Made by a program: the position numbers and the translations under genes
Notes under the pieces: model-generated
What the model was told of the DNA's origin: nothing
What the model saw: the letters and a program-made list of their open reading frames with translations, nothing else
Databases searched by the model: none
In this document: piece after piece, positions 18,560-27,587 of the stretch
How the letters are laid out: each line of letters begins with the position of its first letter
Position numbering within the stretch: the first letter of the stretch is position 1
NCBI GenBank assembly: GCA_023393165.1
Contig: JAEWMJ010000063.1
Span: 1 to 64,000 of the forward strand
DNA: 64,000 nt
Reading direction: 5' to 3'
DNA from: Bacillota bacterium
Lineage (GTDB): Bacteria > Bacillota > Clostridia > Christensenellales > Christensenellaceae

Positions 18560-19258
18560 TTATTCTTCTACCATCCTGTATCCCACGCCAACTTCCGTTA
18601 CAATATACCGGGGTTCAGCCGGATTTAATTCCAGTTTTCTTCTTATGTTCGCCATATTGACCCTCAGCGCCTGTATCTCGTTCGTGTACGGCCCCCACAC
18701 CTCCTTTATGATGTAATCATGAGTTAGAACTTTTCCTAAATTTTTAGAAAGCAAAAAGATGATTTTATATTCAATTGGCGTCAAATGAACTTCTTCCCCG
18801 GCTATGCTTACAAACCTTTTTTCATAATTGATTTCAAGCTGTCCCACCGTTACTTTATCTAAATCCGGATTACTTATTGCAGAATTCTTCTGATTGTGCC
18901 GCAGGGCAGTTCTGATCCTCGCTAAAAGTTCGGATGTTCCAAACGGTTTTGTGACATAATCGTCAGCGCCTAAATCAAGCGCTTCAACCTTTTCGCGTTC
19001 AAGTCCGCGGGCCGAAACAACAACAACGGGAATCCCCGACCATGCCCTGATGCTTTTCAAGACTTCAACGCCGTCTATATCCGGCAAGCCAAGATCAAGC
19101 AAAACAAGATCAGGACAATGGGACGCCACCAGTGATAATGCTTCTTTTCCTTTTGCTGTTGTAAGAACATCAAAATTATTTGAGGTCAGAATGGCAGATA
19201 TAAAATTACAAATGCCTGACTCATCTTCAACAATAAGAATTAACGGTTTAGCCTGCAT
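18560..19258 (-). CDS. kdpE: KdpE response regulator
   Basis: The 232-residue OmpR-type regulator has a receiver domain with acidic pair E11/D12, phospho-acceptor Asp55 (L-L-D-L-G-L-P-D) and the conserved V-T-K-P-F. A winged-helix domain ends V-G-V-G-Y-R-M. The start at 19258 is inside the end of kdpD (11-base overlap); a longer open frame to 19339 is only an extension into kdpD. It activates kdpFABC under potassium limitation. Phased repeats upstream of kdpF are candidate binding sites. Confidence 0.95.
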   Translation of the reverse strand: MQAKPLILIVEDESGICNFISAILTSNNFDVLTTAKGKEALSLVASHCPDLVLLDLGLPDIDGVEVLKSIRAWSGIPVVVVSARGLEREKVEALDLGADDYVTKPFGTSELLARIRTALRHNQKNSAISNPDLDKVTVGQLEINYEKRFVSIAGEEVHLTPIEYKIIFLLSKNLGKVLTHDYIIKEVWGPYTNEIQALRVNMANIRRKLELNPAEPRYIVTEVGVGYRMVEE

Positions 19259-21959
19259 TTTCTTTATTTCCCTCCAACGGCAGCATAAACCGGAAAATCG
19301 CTCCGCCTTCCGGTCTATTGACTGCTTCCATTCCCCCATGATGCGCTTTTATGATAGACATGCAGATAGAAAGGCCTATTCCCATTCCCCTGGACGAATC
19401 GGGACTTTGTTTATCATTTAAAGCATAGCTCTCAAACACATATGGAAGGTTCTGTTCGGATATTCCCTCGCCATGATCGATCACTTCAAACACTGCCTCC
19501 TGCCCGGCTTTTATGACAGCCACATCAATAACAGAATCATCAGACGAATGCTTGATGGCATTTTCCAATAAATTAATAAGGACCTGTTCGATTAGGGTGC
19601 CATCCATGGGAACAACCAGCAGTTCATCAGGTACCTTTACGGTTATTTTCCTGTTTTGAAATCTTTTTCGAATACGGCTGATTGCTTCAGCCACAATCTC
19701 CTCGGCTGCCTCGGATGTTTTTGTTACGTTCATCAACCCTTCATTGATTCTTGTTACTGACAGAATATTTTCCACCATCCGGATCAGCCACTGAGAATCT
19801 TCTTTAATATCCAAGATCAGTTTGTCATGCGTCTTTTTATCCAGTGAATCGCCGTTTTCAAGCACAGCCGAACTTGCTCCAAGGATGCAGGTCAAAGGGG
19901 TGCGCAGGTCATGGGATATCGCCCGGAGAAGGTTGCCCCGCATTTTTTCTCTTTCGGACTCAACCAAAATCTGCCGCTGTTCATCTGACAATGCCTGACG
20001 CTCCAGCGCCATAGCCACCAGCGGGGCGATCATCCGTAAGAACAGCCGGTCCTTATGATTGATTTTACCCTTATAACAGGAAAGTCCAATAACTCCGAGA
20101 ACAATCCCCTGCGAAATAACGGGCATATAAAATGCGGTAGCCCCCATGAGCGTGTCCGTGCCGGCGCCTGCACGTTTCTGGTTTACAAAAACCCAATGCG
20201 CGACTGCACGTTCATCATCGCTGAGCATAGACGAAGAATCCGGTTCTGAGGGTGACTGCACAAAAATGCCTGAATTTTTTAAAGCAGGGTCTTGTACATA
20301 AAAAATTACCGAACGGTCAAACAGAGTTAAAATGTACTCGTTTGTCAAAGCGACGATATTCTCAAGACCCCTGGTTGCCAAAAGCTTTTTGTTTATTTCA
20401 TACAAAACCTCTGTCCTCCGCTCCCTTGAAACCGCGATTAATGCCTGTGTCCGGACGCGAACGGTGAGTGCACTGGTTATAAAAGCAACAAAAAACATGA
20501 TAACGAATGTAATTGGATACCCAGGCTGTATTGCGTTCAGCGTAAAAAAGGGAATGGTAAAAAAGAAATTGAATAATAGTACGCTTAATATGGAGGCGAT
20601 GATCCCGAATAAATATCCGACTGTTATCCGCGATATTATCAAAACCGATAATATATAAACCATAACGACGTTTTGCTCAGCAATATCCAGCGCGCGAAGG
20701 CCTATGGAAAGCAGGGTTGCAGCCGCCAGTATCCCTAACATTTTTAACAGGTCGCGCCAGGAAAAAAACAGGCCTTTCCCAAGTCTGAATCTGGCGGGCT
20801 TCTTATAAATCTTCTGGATATTGCTGCTGTCCGGGATGATATGTACTTCCACAGTTTTAAGCATGGAAATCAGCTTATCTTCGAAGTCCATTTCAAATAA
20901 ACTTCGCAATGTTTTTTTATTTCTGCTTTTCCCTACGACGATGTTTGTAATACCTGACAGTTTTGCGTATTCGGCAATAACGGCCGGGACGTCGTTTCCA
21001 TTCAGCGTTACGATTTCCGCGCCCAAACGTTCTGCCAGATCCAGATTCGTCCGGACACTCTTTTTTTGTTCTTCTGAATAATACGGACTGTCCATATTCT
21101 CTACATAAATCGCAATCCAAGGGGCGTGGAAAGCCTTCGCGGTCCGTTCCGTCCACCGGATGCATTTTGCCGAGGACGGCGAAGGGCTGATGCAAACCAT
21201 CAGCTTGATATTCGCCATTTTCTCGGATATTTGCTGTTCGTTCTGGTTCAGATTGCTGATCCTGTCCGCGGCTTTTCTCATTGCAAGCTCGCGGAGCAGC
21301 CTTAGATTTTCCTTGGTAAAAAAATTGCTTTTGGCGGTTTCCGCCCTCTCCCTTTTATAAACCTTGCCTTCATCAAAACGGCGCAGAAGTTCTTCCGGCT
21401 CGATATCAATCAGCTTCACCTTGTCCGCGTTATCGAAAATATAATCGGGCACGGTCTCGCGAACATTTACTTTTGTAATATTCTGGACAATATCATTGAG
21501 GCTTTCGATATGCTGGACATTCACGGTCGTATACACATCGATCCCGGCATTCAGGAGTTCTTCAACATCCTGATACCTTTTTTTATTACGTGATCCCTCA
21601 ACATTGGTATGCGCAAGTTCATCCACAAGGATCACTTCAGGGCGCCGGGCCAGCGCAGCATCCAGATCAAACTCTTTTAATTGGATATTTTTGTACGGCA
21701 GTGACTGCGGAGGAAGGGTTTTGAGCCCTTCCAGCAGCTGCATTGTCTCAGGACGCGTATGCGGCTCCACATAACCAACCAATACATCAACGCCCCGGTG
21801 GACAAGCTCATGCGCATCGTCAAGCATGGCATAGGTTTTTCCTACCCCTGCCGCAAAGCCGAAAAAGATTTTCAGCCTTCCTGCCTTTACTTTGGAAGGA
21901 GCATTCAGACTCTCCAATAATGCATCGGGATCGGGACGCAGGTTTTCAAGGTCTTCCAT
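19248..21959 (-). CDS. kdpD: KdpD sensor histidine kinase
   Basis: The 903-residue kinase has the N-terminal KdpD domain with Walker A G-F-A-A-G-V-G-K-T (34-42), then a universal-stress-like domain. Four clustered transmembrane helices (about 390-500) are followed by a GAF-like region. HisKA carries phospho-acceptor His683 (A-I-S-H-D-L-R-T-P-L), and the ATPase domain has N-L-L-E-N-A-I-K-H and G-M-G-I-G-L-S. The start at 21959 has AAGGTGG eight bases upstream; a GTG four codons earlier overlaps it. It senses low K+ or ionic stress. Confidence 0.96.
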   Translation of the reverse strand: MEDLENLRPDPDALLESLNAPSKVKAGRLKIFFGFAAGVGKTYAMLDDAHELVHRGVDVLVGYVEPHTRPETMQLLEGLKTLPPQSLPYKNIQLKEFDLDAALARRPEVILVDELAHTNVEGSRNKKRYQDVEELLNAGIDVYTTVNVQHIESLNDIVQNITKVNVRETVPDYIFDNADKVKLIDIEPEELLRRFDEGKVYKRERAETAKSNFFTKENLRLLRELAMRKAADRISNLNQNEQQISEKMANIKLMVCISPSPSSAKCIRWTERTAKAFHAPWIAIYVENMDSPYYSEEQKKSVRTNLDLAERLGAEIVTLNGNDVPAVIAEYAKLSGITNIVVGKSRNKKTLRSLFEMDFEDKLISMLKTVEVHIIPDSSNIQKIYKKPARFRLGKGLFFSWRDLLKMLGILAAATLLSIGLRALDIAEQNVVMVYILSVLIISRITVGYLFGIIASILSVLLFNFFFTIPFFTLNAIQPGYPITFVIMFFVAFITSALTVRVRTQALIAVSRERRTEVLYEINKKLLATRGLENIVALTNEYILTLFDRSVIFYVQDPALKNSGIFVQSPSEPDSSSMLSDDERAVAHWVFVNQKRAGAGTDTLMGATAFYMPVISQGIVLGVIGLSCYKGKINHKDRLFLRMIAPLVAMALERQALSDEQRQILVESEREKMRGNLLRAISHDLRTPLTCILGASSAVLENGDSLDKKTHDKLILDIKEDSQWLIRMVENILSVTRINEGLMNVTKTSEAAEEIVAEAISRIRKRFQNRKITVKVPDELLVVPMDGTLIEQVLINLLENAIKHSSDDSVIDVAVIKAGQEAVFEVIDHGEGISEQNLPYVFESYALNDKQSPDSSRGMGIGLSICMSIIKAHHGGMEAVNRPEGGAIFRFMLPLEGNKENAG

Positions 21960-21983
21960 TATTAAAACCACCTTTTTATGTTT

Positions 21984-22544
21984 TTAGATCAATCCGTCCA
22001 GAGTCAGATTCACTTTAAGGACATTTACCGCCGGATCACCCCAAAATCCCAAGAATCTTCCGGTTGTATGCCTTAAGATGATTGCCCTGACGTCATCCTC
22101 GGCCATGCCCCTTGCCTGCGCGATGCGCGCCACCTGGTATTCTGCCGCCTCGGGCGAAATATTCGGGTCGACCCCGCTCCCCGAAGCCGTAACCAGATCC
22201 ATGGGTATTGGAGCCGTGTTGTTTGGATCAAAGGAATGCCACCAATCGACCCGCTCCTGTACCAGTTCTTTTTGTTCCGCACTTACGGCAGACAAGTTTG
22301 TAGTTCCCATAGGCCTGCCGATCAGATATTCCGGCTTGTTAAATTCCTGCGCGATCAACGCCGAACCATAGTCTTTTGTCGTTCCGTCCTTTAACGTTAC
22401 TGTTATTATACTACCGTTTGCCTGAGCCGGAAATACTGCCTGCGCAATACCCGTAACGATCCCGGGATATATAAGCCCACAGATCACAGTCAATATTACG
22501 ATACTTATCAGTATCGGTCTTAATGCTTTTAAAAAACTTTTCAT
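21984..22544 (-). CDS. kdpC: KdpC subunit of the K+-transporting ATPase
   Basis: The 186-residue protein has one N-terminal membrane helix and the KdpC motifs N-G-S-I-I, R-P-x-G-T-T-N-L-S, and D-L-V-T-A-S-G-S-G-V-D-P-N-I-S. The start at 22544 has GAGG eight bases upstream and lies 10 bases after the kdpB stop. KdpC stabilises the complex and raises ATP affinity of KdpB. Confidence 0.95.
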   Translation of the reverse strand: MKSFLKALRPILISIVILTVICGLIYPGIVTGIAQAVFPAQANGSIITVTLKDGTTKDYGSALIAQEFNKPEYLIGRPMGTTNLSAVSAEQKELVQERVDWWHSFDPNNTAPIPMDLVTASGSGVDPNISPEAAEYQVARIAQARGMAEDDVRAIILRHTTGRFLGFWGDPAVNVLKVNLTLDGLI

Positions 22545-22554
22545 TTCAATTACC

Positions 22555-24612
22555 TCACACAAGATGCAGCGCTGTGAGCAGCATATCTATCAGTTTGATT
22601 GCAGCAAAGGGTGCCGCGACCCCGCCCAATCCGTAAATAAGGATATTTCTTTTCAGTAGGTTCCCTGCCGAAGTCTCCCGGTATTTAACGCCTTTCAATG
22701 CCAGCGGGATAAGCGCTATGATGACAGCCGCATTGTAAATAATGGCCGATAGTATAGCGCTTGTTGCGTTTGTCAATCCCATAAAATTGAGAGCCGTAAG
22801 CTGCGGATAGATACTGAAAAACAATACGGGAATGATGGCAAAATATTTCGCAACATCGTTTGCCACACTGAAAGTGGTAAGCGCCCCTCTTGTCATTAAA
22901 AGCTGTTTTCCGATACGGACAACGTCAATCAGTTTGGTCGGGTTGGAATCCAGATCCACCATGTTGCCGGCTTCTTTGGCCGCCTGCGTTCCGGTATTCA
23001 TTGCAACCGCCACATCCGCCTGCGCCAGGGCCGGGGCATCGTTTGTGCCGTCTCCCGTCATGGCCACCAGATGGCCCTTGGACTGATAATCGCGTATCAG
23101 AGTCAGTTTGGCCTCGGGCGTCGCCTCGGCAAGAAAATCGTCCACTCCCGCTTCGGCGGCAATTGCTGCGGCGGTCATCGGATTATCGCCCGTGATCATA
23201 ATCGTTTTGATTCCCATCTTGCGCAGGTCCTCAAACCGTTCTTTTACGCCGTTTTTCACAATATCCTTTAAATAAACCACGCCCAGAACGCTTTTATTTT
23301 TTACGACTACCAAAGGCGTTCCGCCTTCGGCCGCAACCCGCTGAACAATCCGGTCGCATTCCGCCGGGTATTCCCCGCCTTTTTCCAATACAAGTTTTTT
23401 TACGGAATCGGCTGCGCCTTTGCGTATTTCGTTTCCCTGGAAATCAATACCGCTCATTCGCGTTTTTGCCGTAAAAGCTACAAAAGTTGCATTCAATTTT
23501 GAAAGGTCGCGGCCGCGAATTCCAAACCGTTCCTTTGCCAGGATCACAATGCTCCTGCCTTCAGCCGTTTCATCCGCGATACTGGAAAGTTGCGCGGCGT
23601 CGGCCAGTTCCTGTTCGGAAATACCATTTAAGGGAATAAACTCGCTTGCCTGACGGTTTCCGAGTGTGATCGTACCCGTCTTATCCAGCAAAAGCACATC
23701 CACGTCGCCCGCCGCCTCAATTGCACGTCCGCTCATTGCAAGCACATTGGCCTGGTTCAGCCGGCTCATGCCCGCTATCCCTATGGATGACAGCAGCGCT
23801 CCGATCGTGGTTGGAGCGAGGCAAACCAACAGGGCGATCACGTTTGTTAAGGATATAGCTGAACCCGCGCCCGCCTGCTGGCTTGCAAAACTCGAGAAGG
23901 GAAGCAGGGAAGCAGTTACCACTAAAAAAATGATGGTCAGCGTCACAAGCAATATCTGCAGCGCAACTTCGTTCGGCGTTTTCTTTCTGGAAGCGCCCTC
24001 CACCATGGCGATCATTTTATCCAGAAAACTTTCGCCGGGTGTAGCCGTTATACGGATGATCAGCCAGTCCGAAACCAGTGTTGTGCCGCCTGTTACCGCA
24101 CTCCGGTCCCCGCCCGATTCGCGTATCACCGGGGCGGATTCCCCCGTGATCGCGCTTTCGTCCACACTGGCAGCGCCTTCGATCACATCCCCGTCCATGG
24201 GAATCTGTTCTCCTGCCTGCACATAAACAATATCGCCTTTTTTTAATGTGCTGGAGAGCACCTCCACATAATCGTCCACATTGGAAGCCGACTTCAGCTT
24301 TCTGGCTTTTACGTCTTTCCGCGCGCTGCGCAGGCTGTCCGCCTGGGCGCGGCCCCGGCCTTCGGCGATCGCTTCGGCAAAATTCGCAAAAATGCAGGTA
24401 AACCATAAAATCAAAGCAATGGTAAGCATGTAGCCTGCACTTTCGTCCTGTATTCCGCCAAAAGACAGGAAGTAAAGCACTGTTGTGAATACTGCGCCGA
24501 TATATACCACAAACATTACAGGGTTTTTCACCTGAACCTTGGGCGTCAGTTTTATAAACGACTGTCCCACAGCATCCATAAAAATTTGATTATTCAGATT
24601 CTTTTTATTCAT
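22555..24612 (-). CDS. kdpB: KdpB P-type ATPase catalytic subunit
   Basis: The 685-residue P-type ATPase has phosphorylation site Asp310 (D-K-T-G-T), the T-G-E-S motif (156-159; its Ser corresponds to the serine regulated by phosphorylation in E. coli), G-D-G-T-N-D-A-P-A-L and several membrane helices. It drives uptake through KdpA by ATP hydrolysis. It lies 10 bases after kdpA. Confidence 0.97.
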   Translation of the reverse strand: MNKKNLNNQIFMDAVGQSFIKLTPKVQVKNPVMFVVYIGAVFTTVLYFLSFGGIQDESAGYMLTIALILWFTCIFANFAEAIAEGRGRAQADSLRSARKDVKARKLKSASNVDDYVEVLSSTLKKGDIVYVQAGEQIPMDGDVIEGAASVDESAITGESAPVIRESGGDRSAVTGGTTLVSDWLIIRITATPGESFLDKMIAMVEGASRKKTPNEVALQILLVTLTIIFLVVTASLLPFSSFASQQAGAGSAISLTNVIALLVCLAPTTIGALLSSIGIAGMSRLNQANVLAMSGRAIEAAGDVDVLLLDKTGTITLGNRQASEFIPLNGISEQELADAAQLSSIADETAEGRSIVILAKERFGIRGRDLSKLNATFVAFTAKTRMSGIDFQGNEIRKGAADSVKKLVLEKGGEYPAECDRIVQRVAAEGGTPLVVVKNKSVLGVVYLKDIVKNGVKERFEDLRKMGIKTIMITGDNPMTAAAIAAEAGVDDFLAEATPEAKLTLIRDYQSKGHLVAMTGDGTNDAPALAQADVAVAMNTGTQAAKEAGNMVDLDSNPTKLIDVVRIGKQLLMTRGALTTFSVANDVAKYFAIIPVLFFSIYPQLTALNFMGLTNATSAILSAIIYNAAVIIALIPLALKGVKYRETSAGNLLKRNILIYGLGGVAAPFAAIKLIDMLLTALHLV

Positions 24613-24622
24613 CTATATCACC

Positions 24623-26311
24623 TCAACCAATGGCTGTAAAATAATCTGCGATTGGCCCGAGCGCCAGCGCAGGTAAAAAGGTAAGAGCGCCTACGATCAG
24701 GATCACGACAATCAGCAGTCCCGCAAACATTGCGTTGCTCGTTGAGAGCGTGCCCTCGCCCGCCGGAACGATCTTCTTTTTTGAGAGATTTCCCGCAAGG
24801 AAAATGGCCGCTACTAAGGGCACAAAACGAACGATCAGCATAACAACGCCTCCGACCACATTAGTAAAGGGCGTATTTGCATTAAATCCCGCGAAAGCGC
24901 TGCCGTTGTTGTTGCCCATAGAGGAAAACCCGTATAATATCTCCGAAAATCCATGTGCGCCCGAGTTGGTCAGCCACGAAGCGGCGTCGGGGTTTATTAC
25001 GGCGGCCATGGTTCCGAAAAGGGTAAACAGCGGTGGAAACAAAACGATCAGGCAAACCATTTTCATGTCAAAGGGTTCAATTTTTTTGCCGAGATATTCA
25101 GGCGTGCGTCCCACCATAAGTCCGGCTATAAACACGGTCAAAATCACAAATGCCAGCATCCCGTACAGACCGCTGCCCACGCCGCCGAAAACGACCTCTC
25201 CGATCTGCATCAGGAACATTAGAATCATTCCGGAAAAGGGCGTCATACTGTCGTGCATGGAATTCACCGATCCGTTGGATGCCGCCGTGGTCGCGGTGCC
25301 CCATATTGCGGACGTACCCACGCCATGCATGACTTCTTTGCCCTCCATGCTGCCTGAGGCCGCGACCCCCTGGAATACAGGGCCGGTCAGAAATTCGCTG
25401 GACAGTACAGCCGCGAGCGAAACTGAAAACAGAATGAGCATTACGATCAATACGGTTCTTCCCTGTTTGCTGTCGCGTACCGCTTTCCCAAACGATATGC
25501 ATAAGGCAGCCGGGATCAGCAGAATGGATAACACCTGCAGCAGGTTTGAAAAAGGCGTTGAGTTTTCAAAAGGAAACGCCGAGTTCACTCCGAAAAATCC
25601 GCCGCCGTTTGTTCCGAGCTGCTTGATCGCGATCTGGCTGGCTGCGGGTCCGAGCGGGAGCGTCTGTGTTGCCCCGTCCTGCAATGTGGTAATATCTTTA
25701 TATGGGCCGTATGTTTGGACAACCCCCTGAGACACCAGCAGAACTGCCACTATCAAAGATAAAGGTATAAGCACATACAGCGTGACCCTGGTAAGATCCA
25801 CCCAAAAGTTTCCTATCGCAGACTGCTTTTTCAGTATAAATCCCCGAATCAGCACAAATAGAACCGCGATTCCAACTGCCGCCGATACAAAATTCTGTAC
25901 GGTCAGGCCTACGCTTTGAGTAAAATAGGACAGCGTTGTCTCTCCGGAATACGCCTGCCAGTTTGTGTTGGTCACAAAACTTGCCGCCGTATTGAAGGCA
26001 AGATCCGGGCTGACAGGCCCAATCCCCTGCGGATTCATCGGCAATACGTTTTGAAATATTTGCAGCAGATATACGATCAAAAATCCAACAACAGAAAAAC
26101 CGATGACCATTAAAGCATATTTTTTGGGAGACATCTCTTCTTCTCCCTTAATTCCCATTGCCTTATATATGCCTCTTTCCACCGGTGCAAATACCCGGGT
26201 CAAGAATACTTTTTGGCCTGTCATTACCTTGTATATATAAATGCCAAGCGGAAAAGCAAGTCCGACAAGCAATGCGGTATAAACCACTGACTGGATGATG
26301 CTTTCATTCAT
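24623..26311 (-). CDS. kdpA: KdpA potassium-binding subunit
   Basis: The 562-residue polytopic protein is related to SKT channels. Four pore-loop regions are visible, including the selectivity-filter parts T-N-G-G-G-F-F-G-V-N-S-A and S-S-M-G-N-N-N-G-S-A-F-A-G. Its ATG overlaps the kdpF stop (ATGA). It binds and conducts K+. Confidence 0.97.
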   Translation of the reverse strand: MNESIIQSVVYTALLVGLAFPLGIYIYKVMTGQKVFLTRVFAPVERGIYKAMGIKGEEEMSPKKYALMVIGFSVVGFLIVYLLQIFQNVLPMNPQGIGPVSPDLAFNTAASFVTNTNWQAYSGETTLSYFTQSVGLTVQNFVSAAVGIAVLFVLIRGFILKKQSAIGNFWVDLTRVTLYVLIPLSLIVAVLLVSQGVVQTYGPYKDITTLQDGATQTLPLGPAASQIAIKQLGTNGGGFFGVNSAFPFENSTPFSNLLQVLSILLIPAALCISFGKAVRDSKQGRTVLIVMLILFSVSLAAVLSSEFLTGPVFQGVAASGSMEGKEVMHGVGTSAIWGTATTAASNGSVNSMHDSMTPFSGMILMFLMQIGEVVFGGVGSGLYGMLAFVILTVFIAGLMVGRTPEYLGKKIEPFDMKMVCLIVLFPPLFTLFGTMAAVINPDAASWLTNSGAHGFSEILYGFSSMGNNNGSAFAGFNANTPFTNVVGGVVMLIVRFVPLVAAIFLAGNLSKKKIVPAGEGTLSTSNAMFAGLLIVVILIVGALTFLPALALGPIADYFTAIG

Positions 26312-26397
26312 AGTTTTTCACCTCTGAATAATACATAAAACAGGTAAACAAGCAAAGCCAGGCCGATAATTGCCGCCACCGTAATAACAAATCCCAT
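26308..26397 (-). CDS. kdpF: KdpF small membrane subunit
   Basis: This 29-residue frame is a single hydrophobic helix (starts M-G-F-V-I-T-V-A-A-I-I-G, ends F-R-G-E-K-L). Its TGA overlaps the kdpA ATG, and a GGGAG site lies 11 bases upstream. Size, position and composition match KdpF, which stabilises the Kdp complex. It completes kdpFABCDE. Confidence 0.88.
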   Translation of the reverse strand: MGFVITVAAIIGLALLVYLFYVLFRGEKL

Positions 26398-26701
26398 AAA
26401 AAATTGGCTCCCTTCTTTTTTTCTATAATATTCCCTAGACCACAAATAACATGCCCAAGCTAAAACATACAAAATTATTGCTGTATTAAGAGCATCTTAT
26501 TTTTAATTTGAATCATATCATTAATCATATTAAGCTGGTATTAAGATTCTTTCTGTGAGTATAAAGATTCTATTAAGATCAGACGTTTATGCGCAAATAT
26601 CGGCTGCCATGCTGATTAGTCTATCCTGTTTAATTAAACAAAAATATCGCCACGCAATAGCATTGACGATAAGTATTAAGGGTTAATTCACCGGTAACAA
26701 A
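26398..26701 (-). promoter_or_regulatory. kdp upstream region with phased direct repeats
   Basis: On the minus strand the octamer TCTTAATA or a near copy starts at 26578, 26567, 26546 and 26535 (plus-strand extents 26571-26578, 26560-26567, 26539-26546, 26528-26535). The steps are 11, 21 and 11 bases. A further CTCTTAATA ends 44 bases on (26484-26492). Such helical phasing is typical of OmpR-family response-regulator sites, so KdpE binding is likely. I could not choose a single -10/-35. Confidence 0.6.
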
Positions 26702-27502
26702 TCATATGATTTCTAACCTTTTAGCAAAAGGGTCGCATGCAGGTTTTTGCTCATTTATAAGTACCGCGAGCTGTGTAGTAAAGTAACATACGGAACGATA
26801 GAAATGATCCAATAAGCCCAAACTTAGTGTAGACGATAATTTATTTTCTTTTATCAAAAATATTATATCCACCATAAATGTCGCAAACGATGACATATAA
26901 TCATAAGATTCTTTTAAAAATTGATCTTTTAGTGGAAATTCAGCAATACCCTGGTTTACCGTTTTCTTGGTATATATAGCGCTTATATATTGATTCCTGA
27001 ACTTTTCTGAAAATGCATCGCCTTTTTGTTTATACTCTTCCGCGAAAGCGCTTACGCTGTTTGCTATGGTCTGCGCGAATATAAAAAAAGCAGGGTACCA
27101 ATAAAGAACCAAATCCAGCCCGTCAATTTCGTGCTGTCTGTCATTTATAAAACCATCGAGTAAGTATATATAAAAATCGGCGTAACTGATAAAATGATTC
27201 ATGACCATTGGCAGTATGCCTGTATAATAATTATTCTGAAGCTGCATTTTAAACAGCTCAAGTAAAAACCCCCGGAAATTTTTTGTTTCGGAAAGTGAAT
27301 CCTGGTTTAACAGGACAATTTCCCTGTCACTGAGGTCCTGGAACGCCCGGTTGGTTAATGCGTCAAACCGGCTTAAGTAGCCCTTCAGCTTCCCAATTAT
27401 CTCCTCAGATGCCGACGGTATTTCCCGCAGCATGTATTCGGCTAAATCTCCGAGTAACTGCAGCCAAAATCTGTTTTCCTGAACATTTGTAAATACAGCC
27501 AT
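26702..27502 (-). CDS. DUF2935-like all-helical protein
   Basis: This 266-residue soluble protein appears fully alpha-helical, with two similar halves beginning near residues 10 and 135. Each half has spaced His/Glu residues (for example F-W-L-Q-L-L-G-D-L-A-E-Y and M-N-H-F-I-S-Y-A-D-F), suggestive of a ferritin-like four-helix bundle. The layout fits the DUF2935 family known from Bacillota, whose role is unknown. A good AGGAG site precedes the ATG. It lies between gnd and kdp in the same direction, but long gaps suggest a separate unit. I am moderately sure of the family and make no claim on function. Confidence 0.55.
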   Translation of the reverse strand: MAVFTNVQENRFWLQLLGDLAEYMLREIPSASEEIIGKLKGYLSRFDALTNRAFQDLSDREIVLLNQDSLSETKNFRGFLLELFKMQLQNNYYTGILPMVMNHFISYADFYIYLLDGFINDRQHEIDGLDLVLYWYPAFFIFAQTIANSVSAFAEEYKQKGDAFSEKFRNQYISAIYTKKTVNQGIAEFPLKDQFLKESYDYMSSFATFMVDIIFLIKENKLSSTLSLGLLDHFYRSVCYFTTQLAVLINEQKPACDPFAKRLEII

Positions 27503-27587
27503 TAACGTTAACTCCTAATAATAATGTCTGTTTATTATTATGAAACCTAACTATTTTCATGAAAACTCTTTGACGTATTGAAAAAAT

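Noticed and set aside
24735..25730. 331-codon plus-strand frame opposite kdpA
   Set aside because: Antisense shadow of a clearly real gene; no family features or ribosome site.
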